This document shows positions 24,497 to 32,322 of a stretch of DNA of 64,000 bases, piece after piece. Both the position numbers and the translations under genes were made by a program. Position 1 is the first letter of the stretch; each line of letters starts with the position of its first letter. The DNA is taken from NCBI GenBank assembly GCA_965224435.1, contig OZ245048.1, positions 806,001-870,000 of the forward strand, in the 5' to 3' direction. This DNA is from JAJRQY01 sp965224435. GTDB lineage: Bacteria; Actinomycetota; Acidimicrobiia; Acidimicrobiales; SZUA-35. A model generated the notes under the pieces. It was not told the origin of the DNA and ran no database searches. It saw only the letters and a list, made by a program, of their open reading frames with translations.

Positions 24497-25240
24497 CTAC
24501 TCGGAGCCCTCAGATGATGGGCCCTGGGCGGGCGGCCCATGGCTGACGATTTGGAAGTGCTCAACGAGGCCATCGAGGGAGATGTGAGTGTTCACACCAC
24601 TGGTGTTTGGCATGACATAGATTGGCCGCCCACCGAGAGTTTCGGACTGCCAACCGGCAATAGCCTTTCGGTTGCGTCCACCTCTCCAGCCACCAAGTCC
24701 AAGCATCACGATGGCTTCAGGCTCCAGCCACTTGGCCAGCCGTTCCAGTCTCGTTACTCCGGCTCGAAACTCCGCCGTCGTGATCGAGTCTGCTCGCGGG
24801 GTTGCACGTTTCACCAGGTCGGTGAAGCCAACACGGTTCTGGGCCAGCGCTTCAGTAGGTTTGCGGTCAGTAGTCACCACGCCGGCCTCGATGGCAGCAG
24901 GCCAGAATCGGTTTCCTGGGGTGACAAAACCAACGCCAGCATCGGCGGCATTCAGGCTGGGGTTGAGGCCACAAATCAGAAGCTTCATCCCAGGAGCAAC
25001 AAAGTCGGGAAGAGATCGCTCGCGAACATATTCGGGCCCGTTGCCGTGAAATCCTGCACCCTCAATCAGGTGGTCATGAGATATTGGCAGATCGCCGGAG
25101 ATGGTCAGTTGCACAACACTTTGTGCGGGCAGGCTCAGGTGCAACTTGGCCAGCCACATTGGTAATTCGGTACTGGAAACCGAAGACTCGCGCCGAAGTC
25201 CAACCTCGTCGCAGACCGCTTGCACACGGTGATCGGTCAA
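24497..25240 (-). CDS. mug: Mismatch-specific DNA glycosylase (Mug/TDG-like)
   Basis: A uracil-DNA glycosylase superfamily protein of up to 247 residues. The core from about residue 80 has LLICGLNPSLNAA (catalytic-loop motif GLNPS), TPGNRFWPAA, GFTDLVKRAT and YVMPNTSGVN, which match the Mug/TDG branch acting on G:U and G:T mispairs. The N-terminal 75 residues are not part of the usual Mug core (about 165 residues) and the start is uncertain; TTG 25240, GTG 25225 and ATG within the extension are all possible. With NucS in the same window it covers mismatch-related repair. Confidence 0.82.
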   Translation of the reverse strand: MTDHRVQAVCDEVGLRRESSVSSTELPMWLAKLHLSLPAQSVVQLTISGDLPISHDHLIEGAGFHGNGPEYVRERSLPDFVAPGMKLLICGLNPSLNAADAGVGFVTPGNRFWPAAIEAGVVTTDRKPTEALAQNRVGFTDLVKRATPRADSITTAEFRAGVTRLERLAKWLEPEAIVMLGLGGWRGGRNRKAIAGWQSETLGGRPIYVMPNTSGVNTHISLDGLVEHFQIVSHGPPAQGPSSEGSE

Positions 25241-25545
25241 GAGTTGACTCGAGGATCAGCAATTTGCGAATGGGCACAGATTGGTCCGTGGAAACACAGA
25301 CCACATCGGTCGCCTCTGGGTGCTGCAGACATAAGTTCCGTAGCCTATGCCAAGGCTCTATAAACAACAAAGTCCGGACAAAGTTCATCCAGCTGTCCGC
25401 CAGAGCCGAACGAGTCAAACATCAAAGATTGGGCGTCTGTCTCTGGTCCTCGGTAAGATGAAGCATCCGGCTAGTCAAATGTGAGTCTGCCGCTCGAAAA
25501 GAACACCAGTGTGGGCGTCGCCCACACGGAACGGATAGCTACCCA
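25241..25545. other. Gene-free interval (305 bp) with small-ORF and promoter-like signals
   Basis: No convincing gene of normal size. On the minus strand a 31-codon frame (25332 to 25237, starting MSAAPRGDRCGLC) has TAGGCT 9 nt upstream, and its stop overlaps the TTG start of mug. On the plus strand TAAGAT near 25454 and a strong hairpin at 25509-25527 precede the 59-aa gene. It probably holds divergent promoters. Confidence 0.4.
25509..25527 (+). other. Perfect hairpin before small gene
   Basis: GTGTGGGC/GCCCACAC with a 3-nt loop, ending 18 nt before ATG 25546. No T-tract. It may be an operator, an attenuator or an mRNA-stabilising leader. Confidence 0.5.
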
Positions 25546-25725
25546 ATGACGAACCTGAAGGAATTGACCCCAATCGACGAGGCAATGGAAATGATTGACG
25601 CGGGCCTCGGCGATATGAGTGATCGACAGATGGTCTCAACGTCTGAGGTTACAAATCTGCTCCTGGATGTTCGAATGCTTCTGAGCGGACTCGAAACCAT
25701 GGAAGCCGAGCCTCAGGCCGACTAG
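25546..25725 (+). CDS. Small hypothetical protein (59 aa)
   Basis: A 59-codon gene from ATG 25546 to TAG 25725. The product begins MTNLKELTPIDEAMEMID and is rich in Met, Leu, Glu and Asp; it looks like two amphipathic helices (residues 8-25 and 33-52) with an acidic tail. GGAACGGATAG upstream gives a possible ribosome site. The frame has clean third-position use and a defined leader with a hairpin, so I take it as real. Not recognised; no transmembrane segment or Cys residues. Confidence 0.6.
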   Translation: MTNLKELTPIDEAMEMIDAGLGDMSDRQMVSTSEVTNLLLDVRMLLSGLETMEAEPQAD

Positions 25726-25777
25726 GCATCTGATCGGCCGGTTGTGGCTCCGGCTCAGCAACTGCTGATGGCCGCGT

Positions 25778-26248
25778 TTAGGTTCGACCGTCGACAAACC
25801 CGGGGAAGCCTTGTTGTCGCAATGCTTCATACAGCACAACTGAAACCGCGTTGGCAAGGTTCAGGCTGCGATTACCAGCCATCATTGGAATGACCAGTCG
25901 ATGGGCCTCGTCGAACGGCTCCAACTCGGGCACCGACAAGCCAGTTGATTCCGGTCCAAATAGCAAGACATCGTCGTGCCGAAACTGGACATCGCTGTAT
26001 CGGGTGGCGGCGGAGCTGGTGAAGGCGAATCGCCGGCCAGGAAGTGGCGCCACAGCAGTTTCGAGATCGGGTTCGACGTGGACTGAAGCCAGCTCGTGGT
26101 AGTCCAAGCCAGCCCGTCGGAACATGCGGTTTTCCAGCGAGAACCCCAGGGGCTGCACCATGTGGAGTACTGCTCCGGTATTGGCGCAGAGTCGGATGAT
26201 GGCACCGGTATTGGGTGGAATCTCTGGCCGAAGGAGAACAATATGCAT
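25778..26248 (-). CDS. trmL: tRNA (cytidine/uridine-2'-O-)-methyltransferase TrmL
   Basis: A 156-residue SPOUT methyltransferase of the usual TrmL length. Motifs are the N-terminal HIVLLRPEIPPNTGAIIRLCANTG, LLFGPESTGL near residue 95, and VIPMMAGNRSLNLANAVSVVLYEALRQ with the SAM-binding trefoil knot. It methylates the wobble nucleotide 34 in tRNA-Leu isoacceptors. The ATG lies 12 bp after the PAP2 gene, in the same transcript. Confidence 0.93.
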   Translation of the reverse strand: MHIVLLRPEIPPNTGAIIRLCANTGAVLHMVQPLGFSLENRMFRRAGLDYHELASVHVEPDLETAVAPLPGRRFAFTSSAATRYSDVQFRHDDVLLFGPESTGLSVPELEPFDEAHRLVIPMMAGNRSLNLANAVSVVLYEALRQQGFPGFVDGRT

Positions 26249-26260
26249 AGTGGTCTGGCC

Positions 26261-26788
26261 CTAAGGGAGCGGAGCGAGTCGCTTGACCAGGAAACCAAGA
26301 GCAGTTCCTAATGCGGCCCCCGCAGCCACGTCGGTTCCGTGATGCATGCGGGCGTGAACCCGGCTGGTTCCAACAACGAAGGAGGCGACCCACCACACTG
26401 GTCGCAGGACAGGGACGGCATCGCTTAGCAAGACCGCAGCCATCGCTGCAGAGCTGGCGTGACCGCTTGGGAAACTTGAGGTTTTTGGCCGCCGAAGCTT
26501 TGGCGCTCCTGCAATGAGATCGGGACGCTCTCGTTTAAACAATGGCTTGATCATGGCGTTGACCAGCACCGACTCGATACCGAGAGCGACGGTAAGTCGG
26601 GCGGCATGAGGCCGCAGGCCCGGACTAGCCACCGCCATGGCAGCAGAAGCAACATGCCAGCAGGCCGAGAACTCTGCGGCATGGCTGGCGGCATAGAAGA
26701 CGCGGTCGGCTAGGGGATTGCCGCGTAAGGGAGCAAAGGCCCGCTCCGCTCGGTCATCAATCTCCCCAGCCAGACTGCGTATCTTCAC
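26261..26788 (-). CDS. PAP2-family phosphatase, membrane-associated
   Basis: A 175-residue PAP2 protein. The three catalytic motifs are KPLFKRERP (residues 80-88), SFPSGHAS (about 108-115) and SRVHARMHHGTDV (about 142-154). Several hydrophobic helices surround them. Such enzymes dephosphorylate lipid phosphates such as phosphatidate, prenyl or decaprenyl-phosphoryl intermediates. The start is 4 bp after the SDR stop, with AGGGTGAAG just upstream, and trmL follows. Confidence 0.88.
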   Translation of the reverse strand: MKIRSLAGEIDDRAERAFAPLRGNPLADRVFYAASHAAEFSACWHVASAAMAVASPGLRPHAARLTVALGIESVLVNAMIKPLFKRERPDLIAGAPKLRRPKTSSFPSGHASSAAMAAVLLSDAVPVLRPVWWVASFVVGTSRVHARMHHGTDVAAGAALGTALGFLVKRLAPLP

Positions 26789-26792
26789 CCTG

Positions 26793-27692
26793 CTAGGTCC
26801 ACTGTGCCATCAGCTTGGCGAACTCGTCAGCTGGGCTGGCCGGGACGATGTAGCCCTCTTCGTTATTGATGGCATCCCAGTCGTCACGAACGGATTCGAC
26901 CGTGATTTCTTGGCCCCGTGCGGTGCCCTCGGTCAAGCCAATGAAGTACTTGGCGATAGTTCCACCAGCGGCGGAATAGACGCAGCCTGAGGTCTCACAA
27001 TCTTCGTGAGCCAGGTAGACGACGACGGGAGTGACCAATTTCGGGTCCAGCTGCTCGGACATTGCGCCGAGGAGCTCTTCGGTCATGCGTGTTTTGGCTA
27101 CTGGGGCAATGGCGTTGGCTCGAATGTTGTACTTGGCGCCCTCTTGGGCCAGGACTCGGGTGAAGCCCACGATGCCCATCTTGGCGGCTCCATAGTTGGC
27201 TTGGCCAAAGTTTCCAAGCAGGCCGGAACTGGAGGAGGTATTGATGATTGCTCCGGAACCTTGCTCGCGCATACGGATCCAGGCTGGCTGGGTGACGTAC
27301 ATGGCTCCACGAAGATGTACGTCCAGGACCAGAGTCATCATCTCTTCGGTCATGTTGTGAAAGCTCTTGTCTCGCAAAATTCCGGCATTGTTGACCACAA
27401 TGTCAATCTGGCCGAAAGCGTCGATGGCGGTTTGCACGATGGCTTCGCCGCCCTCTTTGGAAGCAACCGAGTCGCCATTGGCGACGGCCTCGCCACCAAT
27501 GGCTTCGATCTCAGCCACCACTTCTTCGGCCGGGCTCTTGGAGCCGTCGCCGGTGCCGTCAACGGATCCGCCAAGGTCGTTGACCACGACTCGGGCGCCA
27601 CGGCGGGCGAATTCCAGAGCATGCTCACGGCCGAGACCGCCTCCAGCGCCGGTGATGATTACTACTTTTCCTTCAAATCCGAGTTCTGCCAT
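26793..27692 (-). CDS. SDR family (3R)-hydroxyacyl-CoA dehydrogenase-like (MFE-2 type)
   Basis: A 299-residue classical short-chain dehydrogenase. Cofactor motif TGAGGGLGREHALEFARRGA near residue 12, VNDLGG with the following insertion (residues 35-50), NNAGI near 95, catalytic Ser in NTSSSSG and YxxxK as YGAAK (about 160). The VNDLGGxxDG and C-terminal tail resemble the dehydrogenase part of peroxisomal multifunctional enzyme type 2 (HSD17B4), acting on (R)-3-hydroxyacyl-CoA, including steroid side chains. ATG 27692 has GGAG 5 nt upstream, preferred over an upstream 27746. It lies downstream of the acyl-CoA ligase/selenoprotein genes. Confidence 0.87.
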   Translation of the reverse strand: MAELGFEGKVVIITGAGGGLGREHALEFARRGARVVVNDLGGSVDGTGDGSKSPAEEVVAEIEAIGGEAVANGDSVASKEGGEAIVQTAIDAFGQIDIVVNNAGILRDKSFHNMTEEMMTLVLDVHLRGAMYVTQPAWIRMREQGSGAIINTSSSSGLLGNFGQANYGAAKMGIVGFTRVLAQEGAKYNIRANAIAPVAKTRMTEELLGAMSEQLDPKLVTPVVVYLAHEDCETSGCVYSAAGGTIAKYFIGLTEGTARGQEITVESVRDDWDAINNEEGYIVPASPADEFAKLMAQWT

Positions 27693-27831
27693 CTTCTTCT
27701 CCGCGTATGACCCAAAAGAGGGGTCGTTGTCCGATGGCGTGAGCATAGATCGGCCGTGGCAGAACGGCGATCTCAGGAGCCGAAGTTCTCGGTTGTTGCC
27801 TTAGGCAGGTCAGTCCTGTGTCGGCCCTGGA

Positions 27832-28875
27832 TCAGTTTTGAGCTGGTTCGGCAATGCCGATACAAACCAGGCACTGCTGTTGAAAGGGCGAGCCGAGAGC
27901 GGCCTCTTGGTCGGCTTCGAACTGGTAGGCCGGTTGATCACTACGAGGCGTTCGTGTGTCGCCTCCCGAGGACGCACCGCTTCCGCCTACTTGGGGATTG
28001 TCAGCTGACCTCGTCGATCCAGCATCTTGTCGTTGCCGGGTCCAGGACAATGCATCTTGCTTCCAGTTGTCGTCAACCCAGCGGTAGTTGAGCGCGACCA
28101 GATCGGGCTCGCTCATGGCCACGCCGGCTTGCAGCGCATCAACCAGGATCGACCGTTGGGTTGTTGCATCTGCCATGGGGCCCGACGTGTGGCCGAGAGG
28201 GACATCGAGGAGAGCAGTTCGAGGTGGATTGATTCGTTCGGTGATGGAACGGGCAGAAGACAGACCAATGGTGGGAAAGCCGTTGGCTTCGAGGTGACGT
28301 GCGATCAGACCGATCGACTGGTGACAAACCGGTCAGACGGGTACCAGCAATACGAGGTCGGGTTCTTGTGCCTTGACCTGGGCAAGAATGTGCTCGGCAG
28401 TCTCGGCCATCAATCGTCGGGTGGAATAGATCCCGCCCATGAACCCGATGGCTTGATCTGCCACCGCGCCGATGGTCCCGTCGGCTGCGAGTTCCTTCAG
28501 TCGCTCGAGGGGGAAAACACAGTTCGGGTCCTGGGAGGCATCAGTCCAGTCATAGGCAAAATGGTTGATCCGCAGGTCTTCGCTCGCTGTGTCGGTGGGG
28601 ATTATTCGGATGGACGTGTCGTCCTTGGTATGCAGGGCGACTTGGCCTCGCACATAGATTCCTCCCGAAGCAACCAGCATGACGGTGCATTCGGACAAAG
28701 GTTTGTCGATGGGAACGAAGGCGGGTGCTTCGGTTCGCTCGGCCCAGGCATAGTCGGGGTAACCGAGACCCCCATACAGCTTTTTGGTTTCGGCGATGTA
28801 GTCAGGAGCGGGCAGCGCTGACAACCCCGCTACTACTTCACCGGTATTGCCCAGTTTCCTATTTGTGTCGCTCAT
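27832..28875 (-). CDS. GrdB/PrdB-like reductase selenoprotein with in-frame UGA (Sec181)
   Basis: The frame from ATG 28875 (GGAG 4 nt upstream) reads 180 codons, meets TGA at 28335-28333, and then continues 166 sense codons to a stop at 27832. Both sides belong to one protein of the glycine/sarcosine/betaine/D-proline reductase subunit B family: before the TGA come DKPLSECTVMLVASGG, CVFPLERLKELA and DLVLLVPV, and after it PVCHQSIGLIARHLEANGFP and PPRTALLDVPLGHTSGP. The TGA falls exactly where the family has its redox Sec or Cys in a UxxCH motif. A hairpin follows the UGA at the right distance for a bacterial SECIS. It sits 21 bp after a FadD gene. The function in aerobes is unknown; a nonsense mutation is the alternative. 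Confidence 0.8.
28302..28316 (-). promoter_or_regulatory. SECIS-like hairpin after UGA codon
   Basis: Minus-strand CGATC/GATCG with the 5-nt loop GGTCT starts 16 nt after the UGA, and the loop begins 21 nt after it. Two G residues open the loop, as in bacterial SECIS elements. It overlaps coding sequence, as bacterial SECIS elements do. Unproven. Confidence 0.5.
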
Positions 28876-28896
28876 CCGGCTCCGATGTTTGAGTGG

Positions 28897-30516
28897 CTAT
28901 TGAAGGTCCGGGGCGTTCTCTGCGGCATAAGCGGACCACTTCTTGTAGTCGATCTTGCCATTGGCGGCTCGGGTTAGGGAATCAACCAGCAAGATCTGCT
29001 TTGGCGCCTTGTAATGGGCCAGGGACCTCTTGACGTGATCGATGAGCTCGGAAGGGTCCACCGTCGATCCCGGACGATTTTCAACTACGGCAACAATGCG
29101 CTGCCCAAAGCGATCATCGGGAACACCAACGGCGATGGCGTCTTCAACATCTTGGCCAGTCTTGAGTGCTTCTTCGACTTCCTCGGGGAAGACCTTTTCA
29201 CCCCCGGTATTGATACAAACAGAACCCCGCCCGAGCAGGCTGATGGTGCCGTCGGCCTCGACCGTTGCGTAATCGCCGGGGAGTGAATAACGAATCCCAT
29301 TGATGGTGGGGAAGGTCGCTTCGGTTTTCGCTTCATCCTTGTAGTACCCGACCGGAAGTGTGCCCTGTACACCCAGGCGGCCAAGGTCCCCGGAGCCGGG
29401 TTTGACGAGTTCCCCGTCGTCTCGAATAACAACCGCCCGATCCCCAAGATCGAACTTGGCGGTGGTTGAGATGTTCTCCTTGGTGGAGAAGCTGGCTCCC
29501 ATGCCTAAGGCTTCCGATGAACTGAGGGCGTCATAGATCATCATGGTTGGCATGTGGTCCAGCAAGCGTTCCTTGATGTCCTGGCTCCACATCACTCCCG
29601 AACTCATGATGAGATTGATGGAGGACAGGTCCCAGCGGTCGGGGTTGGCGTCGAGGGCTTCGAGGATCGGTCGAGCGAACACGTCGCCAACGATGACCAG
29701 ATTAGATACGGAGTTGTTCTCGATGGCGGTGAGTAGTTCGTCGACGTCGTAGGCCCGCTGGGTCAGGGTCACCACCGTGCCGCCCTGGGTGAGCTGGCTA
29801 AGGCTGGTGATCTGGCCTGTGCCGTGCATGAGCGGGGCGCCAGGTAGGCCCACGGGACCGGTGGACTCGACCAGGCTGGCTCGCCATTGCTCCATGGTGA
29901 CATCGGGGCCAAGAGGGAGGGGATGGGTGCGTGAGCCGAGCATGAGTAGGTCGTGCTGGCTCCACATCACGCCTTTGGGCATACCGGTCGTTCCACCGGT
30001 GTAGAGGAACCAGAGGTCCTCGCCAGATCGGCCCCACGAGGCAGAGACATTGTCGTCGGTTCCCGTGCTGCAGGCTTGTTCCCAAGGGGTGGCCCAATCC
30101 GGACATGGACCGGAACCATCCTCAACATGAAGCCAGAGCTTTACCTTGGGGCACTTCTCGCGAATGGTTTCGATGGTCGGGGTGAAGATGCCGTGGAACA
30201 TGACAACGGCGGCGTCGGAGTTGTCCCAGAGGTAGAGCAACTCGTTCTCGGCGTAGCGGTAGTTGGTATTGACGGGAACCAAGGAGTCCTTGAAACAGGC
30301 GAACACACCTTGCAAATACTCGGGACAGTTGTAGAGGTACTGAGCAACCTTGTCTTGTCGTTCAACCCCCGCATCCAGCATTGTTTGGGCCAGGCCATTG
30401 GCCCGTCGATTGAACTCGGTCCAGCTGGTCTTTTGATCGCCGTGTATCTGGGCCAGGCTGTCCGCCCGTACTTCTGCGCATGTTTCCCAAAGATCTGCAA
30501 AGTTCCATCCGGTCAT
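28897..30516 (-). CDS. Acyl-CoA ligase (FadD-type), second of tandem pair
   Basis: A 539-residue ANL-superfamily enzyme. AMP motif LYTGGTTGMPKGVMW near residue 180, YDALSSSEALG near 330, and the C-terminal GRGSVCINTGGEKVFPEEVEEAL near 430, then the catalytic Lys near the end (RAANGKIDYKKW). It activates a fatty or steroid/sterol side-chain acid to its CoA ester; similarity to FadD17/FadD19-like proteins suggests a long or bulky acid. ATG 30516 is chosen; GTG 30522 is equally possible. It is a duplicate of the gene 56 bp upstream, and the selenoprotein gene follows after 21 bp. Confidence 0.9.
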   Translation of the reverse strand: MTGWNFADLWETCAEVRADSLAQIHGDQKTSWTEFNRRANGLAQTMLDAGVERQDKVAQYLYNCPEYLQGVFACFKDSLVPVNTNYRYAENELLYLWDNSDAAVVMFHGIFTPTIETIREKCPKVKLWLHVEDGSGPCPDWATPWEQACSTGTDDNVSASWGRSGEDLWFLYTGGTTGMPKGVMWSQHDLLMLGSRTHPLPLGPDVTMEQWRASLVESTGPVGLPGAPLMHGTGQITSLSQLTQGGTVVTLTQRAYDVDELLTAIENNSVSNLVIVGDVFARPILEALDANPDRWDLSSINLIMSSGVMWSQDIKERLLDHMPTMMIYDALSSSEALGMGASFSTKENISTTAKFDLGDRAVVIRDDGELVKPGSGDLGRLGVQGTLPVGYYKDEAKTEATFPTINGIRYSLPGDYATVEADGTISLLGRGSVCINTGGEKVFPEEVEEALKTGQDVEDAIAVGVPDDRFGQRIVAVVENRPGSTVDPSELIDHVKRSLAHYKAPKQILLVDSLTRAANGKIDYKKWSAYAAENAPDLQ

Positions 30517-30572
30517 ATGCACGGTCTAGCCCATGAGTGAGCCATTCGTCACATCGAGACGGGGCCGACTTG

Positions 30573-32240
30573 TCAGCCTTGCTCCTGCGACTGGGTTTGA
30601 GCGTGGGCTGTCGCGTAGTCGGTCCATCGGGCGTAGTCGATCTTGCCGTTGGCTGCCCGTTCCAGAGTCTTGACAACGAGCACCAGACGCGGCGCCTTGT
30701 AGTGGGCTAGCTCGGTCTTGACCTGGGCGATCGCTTCCTCTGTATCAAGATCAGTCGGGGCAGCAATAACAGCGGCAACCGATTGTCCGAATCGTTTGTC
30801 GGGAATGCCGACGACGATGGCGTCAGCGACACTGCTCACCCGCTTGAGGGCCTCTTCCACCTCCTCGGGGAAGACCTTCTCTCCAGCCGTGTTGATGCAG
30901 ACCGAGCCTCGCCCCAGCAGATTGATTGTTCCGTCCGACTCGATGGTGGCGTAGTCGCCGGGAATGGAATAGCGCACACCATTGACCGTTGGGAATGTGT
31001 CCGCTGTCTTGGTGTCGTCCTTGTAGTACCCGAGGGGAGTGTGGCCACGAACGCCGATTCGTCCGATGACCCCGGATCCGGGCTCGACCAGTTCTCCATT
31101 GTCATCAATCACCACTGAGTTCTTACTCAAGGTAAATGATGCTGTCTCCGCAGCGGAGTCTTTGGAAGAGACCGATGAACCAACACCAAGAGCTTCTGAT
31201 GACCCGTAGGCATCGACCAGGATGAGCCGTGGGTAGTGAGCCAGAATGCCCTTCTTTGATTCATTGCTCCAGATAACACCGCTGGACAAGATGACCCGAA
31301 GCGAAGACAGATCCCAGCGTTCAGGATCAGCATCCAACTCATCGAGGATGGGGCGAGCAAAGGCGTCACCGACAATGAAGATGCTCTTGATTTGCTGAGC
31401 CTCGATCGTTTCCAATAGTTCGGGGATGGAGAGCTTGCGCTCGGTCAGTGTGACGATTGAGCCGCCGAGTGACAGCGTGTTAGCACTATTGATCAGGCCG
31501 GTCCCGTGCATGAGTGGGCAGGCGGGAATGCTCGCTGGACCTGGGCGAGCCAAGGCCCGGTCACGTACGGCGGGAGAGAGCCACTCGCCGGTGTCGGTCT
31601 GCCTGTGATCTGGTCTACCGTCCAGACTGTTGCCGTTCGGGCCATCGACAACCAAGAACAAATCATCCTGTCGCCACATGACCCCTTTCGGCATCCCAGT
31701 CGTGCCCCCGGTGTAAATCAGGACGAGATCATCACCACTCCGACCGCTTGGGTTGCGCGCCGCCTCGTTGGTCCTAGTGGCGATTGCCTCTTCGTAGGGT
31801 ATGGCCCAATCCGGACACGGCCCAGACTGGTCATCGACCCACAACCAGGTATGAATCACTGGTACATCAGCCCGGAGCGATTCGATGGTGTCGGTGAAGG
31901 CCCCATGAAAGACAACAGCAACGACGTCGGCATCGCCCCAGAGATAGGTCAGTTCGTTGGGGCCGTATCGGAAGTTGGTATTGACATGGACCAGCGATGC
32001 CTTGGAGCAGGCGTAGAAGGTCTCCAGGTATTCGGGTGTGTTGTAGAGATAGAACCCGACCTTGTCCTGGTGGCCGCAACCAGAGTTGAGTAGAAACTGG
32101 GCCAAGCCGTTGGCGCGCTCGTCGAATTGTTGCCAAGTAACCGTGTGTTCGCCGTGCACAAGAGCGGGTTTGGTTGGTTGGATTTGGGCGAGAGTTTCCC
32201 AAACATCGGCATAGGTCCAGCCGGTTGCAGCTTGCTTCAT
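30573..32240 (-). CDS. Acyl-CoA ligase (FadD-type), first of tandem pair
   Basis: A 555-residue ANL enzyme closely related to the next gene: both begin with TGW.(Y/F)AD(V/L)WET and share the AMP motif IYTGGTTGMPKGVMW, VDAYGSSEALG and GRGSVCINTAGEKVFPEEVEEALK, and end with ANGKIDYARW. A 15-residue insertion near 225-245 (GNSLDGRPDHRQTDTG) distinguishes it. ATG 32240 or GTG 32255 may be the start; the frame runs on to 32375 but would overlap the divergent pyruvate carboxylase. It is the promoter-proximal gene of the fadD-fadD-selenoprotein-SDR cluster. Confidence 0.9.
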   Translation of the reverse strand: MKQAATGWTYADVWETLAQIQPTKPALVHGEHTVTWQQFDERANGLAQFLLNSGCGHQDKVGFYLYNTPEYLETFYACSKASLVHVNTNFRYGPNELTYLWGDADVVAVVFHGAFTDTIESLRADVPVIHTWLWVDDQSGPCPDWAIPYEEAIATRTNEAARNPSGRSGDDLVLIYTGGTTGMPKGVMWRQDDLFLVVDGPNGNSLDGRPDHRQTDTGEWLSPAVRDRALARPGPASIPACPLMHGTGLINSANTLSLGGSIVTLTERKLSIPELLETIEAQQIKSIFIVGDAFARPILDELDADPERWDLSSLRVILSSGVIWSNESKKGILAHYPRLILVDAYGSSEALGVGSSVSSKDSAAETASFTLSKNSVVIDDNGELVEPGSGVIGRIGVRGHTPLGYYKDDTKTADTFPTVNGVRYSIPGDYATIESDGTINLLGRGSVCINTAGEKVFPEEVEEALKRVSSVADAIVVGIPDKRFGQSVAAVIAAPTDLDTEEAIAQVKTELAHYKAPRLVLVVKTLERAANGKIDYARWTDYATAHAQTQSQEQG

Positions 32241-32322
32241 CTGTGGGGTGTTCACTTGAGCAGCATGGTCGAAAGAGGCCGGTTCGGGCAACACGACGGC
32301 CAAAAGGTGGGAAGATACATCG

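Noticed and set aside
25074..25418. 114-codon minus frame and 125-codon plus frame across the mug upstream region
   Set aside because: Neither has a domain, a sensible start or spacing; both overlap the mug gene on other frames.
27832..28176. Separate 114-codon gene (starts MADATTQRS)
   Set aside because: It is the read-through C-terminal part of the GrdB/PrdB-like frame after the UGA; the residues before its Met also match the family.
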